From Jacaranda mimosifolia (Eukaryota > Streptophyta > Magnoliopsida > Lamiales > Bignoniaceae), in contig CM032123.1 in the NCBI GenBank assembly GCA_018894105.1, positions 869,001 through 933,000 of the forward strand: a stretch of 64,000 nucleotides of DNA, in the 5' to 3' direction. Positions 34,453-53,555 of the stretch are shown one piece after another. The translations under genes and the position numbers were made by a program. The first letter of the stretch is position 1; each line of letters starts with the position of its first letter. The notes under the pieces were generated by a model, which did not search any database, was not told the origin of the DNA, and saw only the letters and a program-made list of their open reading frames with translations.

Positions 34453-36135
34453 TTTTTTCTGTCATGAATTTTTCCTACATTTTTTAGTCTGAATTTTTCA
34501 AAAAGAAACATCCGTTTGTAGCTCTATAATTACTCCTAGGTTTTTGGAAACCATGTTGAACTAGGAAAAGTTTACTAAAGCATTTCCAAAAATAAATTTT
34601 ATCTAATAAATGGTGAAAAATATTAGTCGTGTTGCATTATTCGTTCTAAATGATGAACGTTGATGATCATATCATGTAAGGTAAATGGTGATAATCGTAT
34701 TATATTTATATGTCAGTTATCGAATAGTCAATTAATTAAATAGTATCATTCTTACATCTGTTTAAGATTTGAGTTCACATAAATTGAAGTTGGTGTGTTT
34801 CATGTAAATCTAGGAACTAGCCCATAAAATTAGTGGTTCGTTAAACTTATTGCATCATAATTTGAGCCCACAAACATGAATCTATCATAGAAGATCAAAC
34901 TTTTTACTCTTCGAATGATAATTCCTATAAGTAGCTCTCGATGTACTTATCTAATAATTCCATCCCTATATACTTATTTAATAAATGAAATTAAGAATAA
35001 TAAAAACACTCCTGATTTTGTTATATTTTATTTTTTAGTATATCGAATTGAAGACGGATATCTAACATTTAATGCATTAAAGATTATTTGATTTTTACCT
35101 TTATATAATTTGCCAAAAAATTGACACCCTATTAAAACAATTAAAATTTTAATTCTTTAATGTTTATGATATTAAGAGCAATAAACGTATTCTCGACCTC
35201 TCTCTCTCTCTATTTTTTTTTTTTTGGAGAAACAATAATATTATATTAAATAGAATTCAGGGTAAGAGCCTGAGAAATTATATTAGTTGCATCTATCTCA
35301 TTATAGTGAAGGGATAGGGCAATTTTGCAAGAAAATGAGTACAACTATTGGCATTGCGCCTAATATGATTTATGTATCTTTCCATCTCTCTCTCTATATA
35401 TAATTTATATTTTTGTCAGCCACGTTTTTCTAACCCCCAATACTTAATACATTGAAAGTAATTTATTTTGAACTTTACAAAACTTGTCAAAATACGATTA
35501 TGTATATTAAAACAATTAATTTACAATTTGTTAATAATTATTTTTGAATTAAGAACAATAAAAACACTCTTAACTCTGCTCTCTATATTTCTAGATTTTT
35601 TTGTTTCTCGTATTTAAGATAGATCCCCAACATCTAATACACTAAAAAAATTTTTTTTTTAAGATTTATATAATTTGTCAACAATTTGATACACACATTA
35701 ACACAATTAAATTTGCAATTTATGAATAATTGCCTATAGTAATATAATCATTAAGCTTAAGAACTTAACCTCTTTCTTGAGGCATTTACACTACTTGACT
35801 ACCAATAATGAATTTAGACATTTACTTATTAGCTTTAATAGAAACTTTTCTAAACTTACCAAAAAACAAAAATAAAAAATATTGTATATACCATAAATAC
35901 TAAAAACAAATAAAAGAACAATGAAAATTCAAAAATAGAGATACGTGGGCCCACCAAAATACAAAAGAAGGATATAAATAGTGTACGTATACATACATAC
36001 GTACATGTAGAGGAAAAAAAGAAAGAAATAAAGCAGACGTATAAATAACAGAGATAGATTGACACACAGCTTGTGTTCTATTTTTTTCCAATTTCCCCCT
36101 TTTCTCTGCTAACTTTTTGTAACAGACATTCAGAG
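34453..36135. other. Spacer and MAP kinase promoter
   Basis: AT-rich DNA with CT-rich tracts near 35197 and 35386 and a poly-T run at 35211-35225. No gene is supported. The last about 200 bp probably form the promoter and leader of the MAP kinase gene. The minus-strand frames at 35856-36091 are low-complexity and are rejected. Confidence 0.5.
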
Positions 36136-42693
<6,558 letters not shown>

Positions 42694-43192
42694 AGAAGAA
42701 CTGTTCATCTCCTTATTGCTGTGGGTTTCTTTTAATGCTGTAGTACTAATGTTGTATGTGATCTTCATTAGATTCATGTATATACTGGTCCATCTGAAAC
42801 CTGAATGACTTTGATTTTTAATACATTCGATGAAGCCATAAACTAGATTTCAACATTTTGATGTGTTTTCAAGTCCCTCCAGCTGCATTGGCTCTGGGGT
42901 TGGCTAATTGGATGGCGATGCTGGGGCAAGGAATAAACTGACATGTACCTGTGGATGGCTTGCTTTATTTGTTCCTAGTTATCGATATATTTTCTGATAA
43001 ATTGAAATCATAAACTGAAGTATAATTAGATGAATCTGTTAACAGGCTGTTGAAGTCGACAGCCACAATCTGGATTCTATTCCATCCCATGTATGATGGG
43101 ATTGAAACATCCATGAGCATAAGGATCTATGCTCTTACCATTATTGAAAACATAAAAGACGATTCTGAAAGTGACCAGCATCTATTTCCCCT

Positions 43193-43200
43193 TATATATA
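43193..43200 (+). promoter_or_regulatory. TATA box of the CML gene
   Basis: 'tatatata' lies 53-60 bases upstream of the ATG at 43253, in keeping with a short plant leader. Confidence 0.5.
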
Positions 43201-43252
43201 TGTATGCTCAAGTCCCAATTAACTCATCTCAACATTGATCTAAAACTCTCCA

Positions 43253-43723
43253 ATGGCTCAATCAAGCTCCATCTCAGCTGAAATAGAGACCCTCAATCAT
43301 GTCTGGGGTCTAATAGAGGCCTTTCGTGCCTTCGACTCAGACAACGATGGATGGATCAACGCTCAAGAGCTCTGTGGAATCATGGGATCTCTTGGGTACA
43401 ACGTTAGCGAACAAGATGTCCAGCCCATGATGCAGAAGGAAGACACAAACAGGGATGGATTTCTAAGCATCTCAGAATTTCTCGAGATGAACACTAAGGA
43501 TTTGGAACTAGGTGGCCTGACTGCTCTTAAAACAGCTTTTGAAGCATTGGGTGTTGAGGGAGATGATTTAGTAACAGGAGAACAACTCTATGAAGTTGTT
43601 GGGAGTATGGGAATTGAGTTGTCCCTGGATGACTGTCTAGATATTGTTGCTTCTATGGATGGAGATGGGGATGGAGCCGTTGCTCTTGAGGATTTCAAGC
43701 TTATAGTGAATTCCCTGGTTTAA
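43253..43723 (+). CDS. Calmodulin-like EF-hand protein (CML29-like)
   Basis: A single-exon calcium sensor of 156 residues. EF-hand loops: loop 1 DSDNDGWINAQE (28-39), loop 2 DTNRDGFLSISE (64-75) and loop 4 DGDGDGAVALED (136-147) keep the calcium-binding residues. The third site (about 100-111, GVEGDDLVTGEQ) is degenerate and probably does not bind calcium. Overall it looks most like plant CML29-type proteins, though the exact orthologue is uncertain. It has no transit peptide or membrane segment and is probably cytosolic or nuclear. The gene faces TIC22-like copy A tail-to-tail. Its 3' half and downstream spacer are duplicated at 61259-62420. Confidence 0.9.
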   Translation: MAQSSSISAEIETLNHVWGLIEAFRAFDSDNDGWINAQELCGIMGSLGYNVSEQDVQPMMQKEDTNRDGFLSISEFLEMNTKDLELGGLTALKTAFEALGVEGDDLVTGEQLYEVVGSMGIELSLDDCLDIVASMDGDGDGAVALEDFKLIVNSLV

Positions 43724-46482
43724 ATTTCTCTAAACAGTAGAGTTTAGTACAGCTAGAGCTTCCCTTATGTCTTGTAATAAATGTTTGATACTATGAAGCA
43801 TATGTTGTGTGCTATGCTATTTTGTTCTGTCTTATGAATTATCTAATGAATAACAACATTATTTGTTATAGCAGCATTAACTTCGATAGCATCAAAATCT
43901 AACATAAGAAACTAACGTCACTAAAAATAGCAGTGGAGATGAGACATACAAAGATAATACATATATTTTAAAAAAAAATAGGAAGATCTCAATTTATTTT
44001 ATAAAAATTAGAATTTTCTTTTTTCTTTTAAATATTAATAGTGATTAGACTTCGAGTTTAAAAATAAAAATAAATCACAAATTATAGGATTTAAGTCTAT
44101 ACAGTAATTTTTAAATTTAATTTTCATGTCATTGAATTTATATTGTAAAGTTGTCACTATTTAAATAATACTTTTAACATTTCTAATATTTTTATAGGGT
44201 AGATTTAATTTTGTGACACCATTCCAATGTATTTTTACATGTACTTTTTATGCATGACTCATTGCTATTCCAACGAGACGTAGACCTAAAAAAATATTTA
44301 GACCTCTCATAGGTAGTTTTAGTATTACCAATTACCAAAGCATACACAAAAGTAATTACTTAGAATTCTTCACACCCGCACCCCCCCCCCCCCACCCCCC
44401 CAAATACCATCGATTGTGTGTGTCGGCAGATACATGCTAAAGGAAACGAATCAGATTCGATACATTTTAGAACTAATATATAAAGTAATTCAAATGGGCC
44501 GTAGTTTGGTCCCTGACCTAAGCCCAACCCATTCCAATATCTTGTCCACTTCCAAATGAAAATTACTTGGAATATTGGACACCCAATTTATACATATCCA
44601 ACTGCCAAAATAAGGCTGTCAATGAATCGAATTTTAATTCGAATTCAATCTGAATTTAATTTGAATTTTAAAATTTTTATCTAATTAAAATATTTGATGG
44701 ATTAGACTTGATTATAAATATCTATAATTCGAAATAAGTGGATCAGATATGGAATAAAACAATCCAATCCGTTAAATATCTAAATTCAAACTTTAATATT
44801 TTTTTATTAAATTAATACTCTTATATATATATATTAATAAATATCTTAAAATAAAATTTATATATTATATTGACCTAATATTTATATTAACGTCTATATT
44901 GTGCTATTAATATTGAGTCTTTAGCCTTCAAAATAAGAGGGATACTGATAAAGTATCAAATATAATAATATATAATAATTCATCTATGCATTGATATAAT
45001 GTGAAATAGAGGTTTAGTATTCAAATTATTAATTTTTGGACTAATATATAATAAAAAGTTGTTAAAAATCAAATATAACGTAAATTTACTTTATAAATAC
45101 AATATTTTTATATAATCCAAAAGGGCAAAAAAGGAAAAAAAAATAAATTGGGTTGGAATTTTTTATTGGATTTCAGATATCTATCAGATGCGAATATGAT
45201 ATTGACTAACAAAAATCCTATCGAATATCGAGTTGAATTCGACTATGAATTTTTGAAAATCGAATTTGAATTCGAATATAACTGATTCGATTTAAATCCA
45301 ACTCGTTAACAACCCTAGCTCCAAATATCTTTAGTCTAAATCTAAAAGAATTGACTTAAATTATTACTGCACAATTCGTTTCATACTTAAGAAAGTATAC
45401 GTATACTTCAAGGAAATATATATATATATACTTTATACATGTACATATATTAAGAATCAAAAGCAAATCAAGTTAAAATTATGCGGAAAATTCTGCAGTG
45501 CAAATTTTTGGCTTGGTTTCCAATTCTGATGATAATTTCAAGTCATTATATGGTTTTATGTTATTGAATTTTTTTTCCATTTGAAGTTTATAAAATGATA
45601 GATTATATAAAAAAAGATTATCACATTATTCTTTGCGTTTAGTTTAAGAGTAATTCAAATTTAGCACCAACTCAATTTTTATTTAAATTCTTCAGATAAT
45701 TTGATAGAAATAAAATCTAACTTGTCAATTTTATCTCATGTTACTTCTAAAATATATACTTTTCTTATTTAAAGTAAGTATTTTTGCTTGGCTTTACCTG
45801 ACCCCGATGGCGGCTTGGAATCAGGGTGGCTTGCTTACCGGACTTGACTGAATTTTGAATTATTGTTTTCAATGATGAATTACATAAGATTTTTTACATT
45901 TTTAATACTCATCTAAAACTTGATGCATGTCTCTACAAACGAAAACTTTAGCGGAGTAAGCCAGGGTAGGTTCGAGTTTCATTCCTAATAAATATTCTAT
46001 TTATATGTTGAGTGCAAATTGCACTCATTTTTATTATTTTTTCTTTTGTAAAATAAAAATATGGTTAGATTATTTGTATGAAAATATTAATTTTATAAAA
46101 CTAAAAATGAGTATAAATTTGATTTATATTTTTAAGAGTAATTTTATACAGCATATTTTATTCAAATACTTCAACATGCTTATTTTTAAAATAAAATTTA
46201 ACATCTTGTAAGCTTCTACATCTTATAAAATCTTTCAAATAAACTTAGTTGAACACATATAAATATTTTCTTGAATAAAAACTTGACTATAAAATCATCA
46301 TGTAAATATTCATAATGTGACATAAAAGATATAAAAACACCTAAAAATATTGAGAACTCAAAACAAAATGAGTAAGGTGCTAGAAAAATATATACTAATA
46401 TATATATATATATATGTATTAATAAGGGATACTAATCTAATTAAATAGGTAGATTATTTGTTCTAGCATTGGACTATTACAA
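43724..46482. other. Duplicated CML-TIC22 spacer, reference copy
   Basis: This spacer is repeated at 61543-63792 and, from about 45420 onward, at 58930-59975. It contains a poly-C run (44379-44400), an inserted TIR-like element (44614-45319), a roughly 60-bp GC-richer insert near 45787-45850 that the other copies lack, and a MITE-like right half ending at about 46258. No gene is supported. Confidence 0.7.
44614..45319. mobile_element. TIR-like element, absent from the duplicate copy
   Basis: About 706 bp starts 'ggctgtcaatgaatcgaatt' and ends, on the other strand, 'gctagggttgttaacgagtt', with inverted AT-rich arms full of 'gaattcgaa'. The duplicated spacer near 62408-62423 passes directly between the flanking sequences without it. 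The exact ends and class are uncertain. Confidence 0.55.
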
Positions 46483-47939
46483 TCAACTTAAGTGACCATT
46501 CTCAAAGCTTTCTATCTTGGAGGTATAACCTATATTTTTCCATCCCGGAGGTACGAAGACAACATCATTCCACTTCGATTTTGTCGAGCAATCCTGCAAA
46601 ATTAAGAAACTTAATTTAATACTCACTATATTTTGGGGGGTGTTTGGTTTATAAGATTAAATATTGTGAGAATTATAATATATGGAGATTACATGTGTTT
46701 TGATAATATGACATTAATTCTCATTTGATGTCCAATATTGCACACACATATTCCTTTCCGCTAAATCTCTACTAATCTTTATCCTTGTTTGATACATGAT
46801 ACTAAACAATAAAATGACCTTATTGCCCCAATACTAATTTTTTTTTAATCTCCATCGGACCCACCCAAGGGTTACAAAAGTAATTTTTATCGATTTTTTC
46901 ACTTGTCTGGAGAGATGATGTTACCAATCACACCTCCTCACCTAAGATTTCAATATACAATAATATAGTGAACATTTATGGGGCCGCATATTAATCTCCA
47001 CATGCCTGCAACTTGAGTATTGGATATCAAACAATGATATTAAGCTCCATTAATCTACCAATATCATTTAATTTGCCAAATCAAATGCCCTCTAGAAATA
47101 TTAGCAAATTATAATTCAAGCACATTTCTATGAAAAATCTTTTCAAAACATTTTTTATGAAATATAATCATAAATTAAAATGAATATCAATGAAAAATTG
47201 TATATATAAATATATGCATGCAGAGAGTAGTTAAATAATTCTTGACCTTCATTTCTTCTATTATGTCTTCAAGAGCCGTCACCTAGAACACCAATTTGAA
47301 TATTATTAATCTGCATATGGAATTGAAGTCATTTTTTTTAATGCAAAAATCACCTGAACAATTTCACTCTCTATATCAGTGTGATTCAATATTTTTTCCT
47401 TATGTAGAGCATTTTCAAGATCCTCCTGCATAATTTACAAGGAATATTATATAGATATGTTAAAATACCTATATATATACTGAAAATTAAATTATATAGA
47501 GCACGGAAATATTGCTAGGGATAAAATATGTCAAATAGTATAACCTTTTTTTTTTTTTTTTTTAACTTACCTTTCTGAAGAAAGCAGCCGGATAGTTATG
47601 GTTTTTATTGAATATCACTCTTACAGCATCTGACTGCAACCCAAAAAAAAAAAAATGATTATTAATTTATAGGTGTGCAATTCTTGGTATAATATCCAAA
47701 TTTGTTGTTAAATATGTAAAGACAATTTTATAAGATATCTTAGTTTTAGTACATATCATCGTTTATAATATATAAGACAAAAAGTAGATATCTATCTCTA
47801 TAACAAAATTTTGGAATAATAAGTAAATAAATGGCTTAAGTAGGAAAACAGCTTATTCTTCATCATTCTTGAATCTTGACTCTTGAGCCATGAAAATAAG
47901 AAAGCAGACACAAAATTATTTCAAGGACACACACACGCG

Positions 47940-47970
<31 letters not shown>

Positions 47971-49380
47971 ATAGAGAGAGAGAGAGAGAGAGAGTAAAAA
48001 TATTAAGGCTTTATTTGGTTATGTTTCCCTGGAACAACATTATTTTGGGGAAACATAACCAAATATATGTCCATTTTCCCTTCAAAACCCATATTCTTCA
48101 ATATATACATACATATATTATATATTTTATTATTATTCTAACATTAAAATAATTACTCAATTCCATTTTCACTTCAAAAATCAAACAAAAAAACATTAAT
48201 TTGACTGCTACAGAAAAAAATGTCTCCCCCAAAATATAAATAAATATATCAAAAAACAACTTTCACATTCTCCCAAAACACATAATAAAATCAAACAAAA
48301 TCGTAACCAAACACAACCTAAACAACATAAGCTAATTGGTTAAATTTTTGAGCATATAAAATGCATAATATAATACGAATTCAATCTCGTATATTATTAT
48401 TATTGTTGTTGTTGTTGTTATTTAGTAAATTGAACCTGAAAAACGGGAACCCCTGAAAAGGTGTCGCCATGGAGACCAGCCTTATTTCTTTCCTGCAGAA
48501 AATAACAAAATATATATCTAACAATTCACCCTGCAATTGCTAACAAATTAAGACATGAAAAACACATGCTTTAATTCTCTCACCTTTAGGGCATTTTTGA
48601 CTTGAGTTGTATCTGGCACTAATCTAATTGGCTTCTGATCTTCCTCTGCAGTATCAAGAGCCTGAAATTAATACATATTAGAAATCTTAGGTTGGTCAAT
48701 AATCTGAAATTAATACTATCTAACATTTTAGAAATCCTGAATAATAAATAAAAATAAAAAAAAAACAAAGAGAGAGAGAGAGAGAGAAGATAGACAGGAA
48801 AAGATCAATTGTGTGTGTGTGTGTTTACCTGGGCAAGTGGAACATTTATGGAGACTACCCCCCTGGCAGCATTTTTTGAGCTTCCGGTTACCAGTCTCGA
48901 CACACAAGCCTGAGCATCTGGTTCACTGAAAAAGCATAATATAGCTTCCCTATCCGCTACGTAAGAGACTAGGGAGGCGACGGCTGAATCTTGGTCGATA
49001 CCCATTGTATAAACAGGTACACATCCGAGCCGCTCTTTGATTTCGTGATCAGTATTCTTCTTCTTCTTCTTGCATGATGGATCATCTGCAAGATCAATAT
49101 TTGATGAGGGCCCACCATTTTTGCTTCTGCTGCTCTCTGAAGAAGATGATGAAAAAGTGATTTTATTAATGTTGTTGGAAAATTGATCCGCAATTCTTGC
49201 CCATGGTGGAGGTGGAGCCCCATTTTGTAACGAATTCTGGTCATGATCACGTTTGGAATGAAAAGCACTACTAGGAATTTGAAGAAAGTTGGCGAAGTGG
49301 GTTTGTAGATTATTCATTACGTGATGAAGGGGGTTGGATGGCTGCTGCTTTGCCTCTTTTGCTTTGAAGAAGAAATTCAT
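46483..49380 (-). CDS. TIC22-like: TIC22-like chloroplast import protein, copy A (intact)
   Basis: TIC22 proteins lie in the intermembrane space of the chloroplast envelope and help preproteins pass from the TOC to the TIC complex. Seven minus-strand exons (48829-49380, 48584-48661, 48436-48492, 47571-47633, 47354-47425, 47247-47282, 46483-46593) all keep phase 0 and give 322 residues. Family landmarks in order: PPPWARIADQ, the block EIKERLGCVPVYTMG, IRLVPDTTQVKNALKERNKAG, GVPVFQSDAVRV, YPAAFFRKEDLENAL, VTALEDIIEEMK and WNDVVFVPPGW. The layout matches Arabidopsis TIC22-III. The N-terminus MNFFFKAKEAKQQ is not a classic transit peptide by eye. Introns 3 and 6 each carry a MITE that the paralogues lack. 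Confidence 0.9.
46633..47091. mobile_element. TIR element in intron 6 of TIC22-like A
   Basis: The ends are 'ggggggtgtttggtttataa' and, on the other strand, 'agagggcatttgatttggca', an imperfect inverted pair. The third copy of this locus (about 63917-63930) reads straight through as 'ctatattctagaaat', so the 459 bp are an insertion in copy A. The target duplication is too short to define. Confidence 0.6.
47926..47994. repeat. CA-CG-CA-GA compound microsatellite
   Basis: Alternating (CA)n, a CG block at about 47937-47948, a longer (CA)n and then (GA)n to 47994, in intron 3 of TIC22-like A. The pseudogene copy has only a short 'acatatatacagag' at 60972-60985 in the same place, so the tract grew after the duplication or shrank in the other copy. 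Confidence 0.85.
48007..48318. mobile_element. Tourist-like MITE in intron 3 of TIC22-like A, empty site known
   Basis: It begins 'ggctttatttggttatgttt' and ends, on the other strand, 'ggttgtgtttggttacgatt'. TAA flanks both sides (48004-48006 and 48319-48321). The paralogous position in copy C (60992-61002, tattaaacaac) is uninterrupted with a single TAA, giving direct proof of insertion. The 312-bp interior is non-coding and holds a smaller inverted repeat near the left end. Confidence 0.88.
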
Positions 49381-50056
49381 GGTTTTATTAATTTCTCTGC
49401 TACTATTTCGAGTTTGGAATTCGGATTGATGTTTTTAATATTAATGGTGCATATTGTGTACTGTCATATAAATTTATAAAAGGTAATAGAATATTTACTT
49501 ATTGGTATTTGATTTGATATATATTATTATTTCCATATGGGTAATATATGTTTTTATTTAATTTTATTTTCCTTTCGTGTACAGGAAGATTTCCCTTAAA
49601 TATCATGAGGGTCGATCATGCCTTTCCAAAGAATAGCTACGTACGAACCATTTAAATCGATCAGCAAATTAAGAGTACAATGGATTAATTCAATTTGGGG
49701 TCAATTTTCACTAAAATATAACTTAATGGGGTTTCTTCGTTTTGGAATGAGGAGTGCTGGCCATTAACTAGACTGTGTTTTCTTTTGAAGAAATTACACA
49801 TACATCTATAAATTTGGACCAACTAAATTATCTTTCTTGATATATCATATTTAAATAATTAAAAATAAATAAACAAATCAAAAACATAAAAAAATTATTA
49901 ACCATATAATGACTTAACTCCATAAATAAAATGATTAATCATGTATTACGAAAATTATCATGATTAATGTGGTAAGACAACCAAAGAAAGATTGCACCAT
50001 AGAATATTTCACACGGCTTTAGTTTTATATATATATATATATATATATAGACAACA

Positions 50057-50101
<45 letters not shown>

Positions 50102-51225
50102 TGTATAAGGTAAGATAGGGGAGGAGGGGCCATACGTAGAACCCTCTGTGGCATAACTATATTATTATTAGGAGTACTCCACCGGCGCCATTGTGAAACA
50201 TGATTTTAGTTTGATTTTTATTGATTCTCAATAAATGCATACATATAAAGTATGTGTATACTTCCTTAATTAGATACATGGCTTGTGCAATAGAAATAAT
50301 TTAAGTAACCCTTTTTAGATTTAGAGTATATATATAATGTAATTTACATTAAATTAAATAATAATAAATTGTGCAATATGATTTTTAATTATGTGATCAT
50401 GATATAAATTACTGTTGTTGTAGTGTGCATTAAAGTTAAAGAAAATAAATTGTTTGATCATAATTAATGACCTAAATGATGTTATATCATGAATGTATTA
50501 TACGCATGATTCTTACGTTTGATTTGATATAAATTATTCAATATGCAGATAAAATCAACATAAAATATGTTCGAATTACTTTTAATTGAGATGCTGGATT
50601 ATATGCTAGATATAAACACTTGAGCACATTAAAACTTTATTATTTTAGGCCGAACTCAAATAATGATAAGCTTGATTGGATATTATTAATATGTGTGTGT
50701 GTGTGTGATTTAACCATCATTTTTACTTTTTCAATCCTCATCGAGTTCGCCTGATTACCTTGATGGGCACTTTTTCATACTTCCAACACTTTTAGAGTTG
50801 AGATACTTTTACATTTTAAAAAATAAAAATAAAAAAATATTTTGGTTAATTAAATAAAAATATTGATTTTATTTTTACGGGATTGGTAATGAAAATGCAG
50901 CTAACACTCATGGGCTATAGGCGAGCATTGGACCGCCCTTAACAGCCCATATGTCATGAATAAATCCACACTCTAAATTCATAATCTATTGGATGGATGG
51001 ATTTGCCGATTTGGAATGAAAATTTTAACTTCACAATAATAAACTTATTGAATTTATTTGTGATTGTCGCAAACACAGGCCCATAATTAATATAGTGTAC
51101 GACGTATATAATGTGTCCTCAAATATTTGAACATTATTTCGTTCCAAAAAAGGGGGGAAAAAAAATAATTATGAAAAAGAAATAAAGTAGCAAAAGAAAT
51201 CTTTATCCAACTAGATTAATAAGTT
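49381..51225. other. Spacer between TIC22-like A and B
   Basis: The first few hundred bp are the promoter of TIC22-like A. A (TA)n-(CA)n-(TA)n compound microsatellite lies at 50025-50101. A short GT run lies at 50694-50707. No gene is supported. Confidence 0.6.
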
Positions 51226-52125
51226 CTACTCATAGTACGTTATAGAATGTTCTGGAAATTTCGTCCATCCAGGAGCCATGAAGACAACATCGTTCGACTT
51301 GGACGTTGAGTCATCCTGCAATACATATATGTGTATACACACATGAAATTATTTACTTTCATATATAGCTAACAAAGTTGGGTCACAATAAAAAACCAAC
51401 AATTAATTAATTAGTAGATTAACATTAATAATTAGTATAAGCTGCTCACTTTCATTTCTTGAATTATATCTTCAAAAGCTGCAACCTATCAGGGTATATG
51501 AATATCAATCGGGAAAACTTGTTATGTAAGCATAAATAGAAGTAACAATAATAATAGTAATTATAACGATGAAGATGAAGAAGATGAATTAAAAAGGATC
51601 GAACTTGAATGGTGCTTTTATGTTGTGATCCTTTTTCTCTAGCTAAGGCCTCTTCAAGGTCCTCCTGCACATGAATATATACAATTACACCAACTTTGAA
51701 TTAACATCCATGTATGTATGTATGTATGTATTATAGAATATGTGTAAAACCTTATAATTAAGGAGATTAAATGTTAAAATTATATACTTTACCTTTTTGA
51801 AGAAAGCAGGACGATATTGGTATGGCTTAATTGTATTGCGTTTTAATATTAAATCATCTGACTGTAATGCACATACAAAAAATTATAATTAATTCATACA
51901 TTGAATGATTCTACTGATAAATATATAAAAAAAAAAACACAAAAAATTAATCAATGCGAATATGAATAGAAAAATGGGCCTACATTTGATGAAGAAATGA
52001 ATAAAAAAATCCTCATAATGTAAATATGTATAAATTAAGTCTCCATCTTTGCACTTGAAGTGTATATGCGTCATTCGCCTGTCCCTCGGCTGATAAGTAG
52101 TGAAAACCAGATGGCCTTTACTCAT

Positions 52126-52160
<35 letters not shown>

Positions 52161-53221
52161 GTGAATAATTACCTGAAAAATTGGAACTCCAAAAAAGGGC
52201 TCATCATAATCAAGAAAATCAGCTCCAATATCTTTCTTCCTTTCCTGTGTGGAAAATAAGAAGATGTACGTACCACATAAATATGTTTTTATCCATTACT
52301 ATATACTACTGTTATTAATTGAGTCAGTAAATAAATGAAATTTTTCTTAGACACGCATTAATTAAGATCTTAATATATCTCAAAAACAAGCAGGAATGTT
52401 GTTTCTACGCAAAGAAAACGCAATTAATTACAAATTAAGAAAAAAAATTAATTTTATTATATTACTAATTAATTAATAGCTAGGCGATCAAATATATCTC
52501 ACATACCTTTAGTGCATTTTTCACTTGAGATAACTCCGGTACCAATCTCATATGAGAGTGATTCTCATTTCTCTCCGACAATGTTAGAACCTATATATAT
52601 ATATATCATACAATTAAATCATTAATGTATCATGCATAATAAAATTTATGTACAGACTTGAACAACAAGATAATAATATTGATGAGAGAACATGCAGTAG
52701 TTACATATATACATATGATGAGTTAATATAACGTGATGCGTGCATGTCCTAATTATTAAAAGAAGAAAAGAAATATTTAAAAAAACTAAACCATAATTAA
52801 TGATATAATATAATCGTACATTTGAAAGATCAACATCCTGGACAATTATTGGGAAGTTGTTGTTAGGGAAGTCGTCGTTAGTCTTGAAGACGACATTTTG
52901 CCCAAAATCGTCCGCATCTGCTTTACTGAAGAAGGTGAACTCAACGCTTCTATCACCAGCATAAGAACACACTTGAAATTCATGTAATGAAGAATCGGAG
53001 AGTGTATATATAGGGATTCCAATCATGCGATTCATGATTTCTGCATCAGATAGGGATAGATGATCCTTCTTCGAAAGTGGATTAGGTATTGAGAATTGGG
53101 GAATCCCAAGATTGATGTTGGAAAACTGGGTTTTAAGATTGTTCAAGGCATCATGAATAATATTATTTTGCGGTTGTTGGCCTTTAGACGACGACTCTTT
53201 TGGCTTCTTGAACCAATTCAT
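51226..53221 (-). CDS. TIC22-like: TIC22-like chloroplast import protein, copy B (divergent)
   Basis: A second intact member of the TIC22 family. Seven minus-strand exons (52820-53221, 52507-52590, 52173-52244, 51793-51861, 51605-51664, 51450-51485, 51226-51315) keep phase 0 and give 270 residues. Landmarks: MNWFKKPKESSSKGQQ, IGIPIYTLSDSS, MRLVPELSQVKNALKERKK, FFGVPIFQSDDLIL, YRPAFFKKEDLEEALA, VAAFEDIIQEMK and NDVVFMAPGWTK. Compared with copy A the first exon is 50 codons shorter and lacks the PPPWARI section and the Ser/Lys linker. The exon pattern is the same, so A and B are old tandem paralogues. Whether B is still targeted to plastids is not clear from sequence. A (CA)n tract sits in intron 3 (52131-52156). 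Confidence 0.88.
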
Positions 53222-53555
53222 TCTTCTTCAACAATTTTAATTGTTTTGCATGCCAATTTTCTCACAAGATAACATACATATATACACATAAATTTTGTGC
53301 CAATTCGTAAGTACTTACCTTTCTTGATTATATTTAAGGAAATCAATAACATATATAAAATCTTTATTAACCATATTATTATTCAACTCCATAATTTCAA
53401 ATGATCAACTACGGATGGAAACTATCAATAGGATTGGAAAGAGAGCAAAAAAATTGGACTACAGAATTTTCCACATGATTTAGTTTGATATGCATATTTG
53501 ATTCTTAATCTAGTTACACTTACATACACACACATTCTTAAGTGGTGATGTGTAT

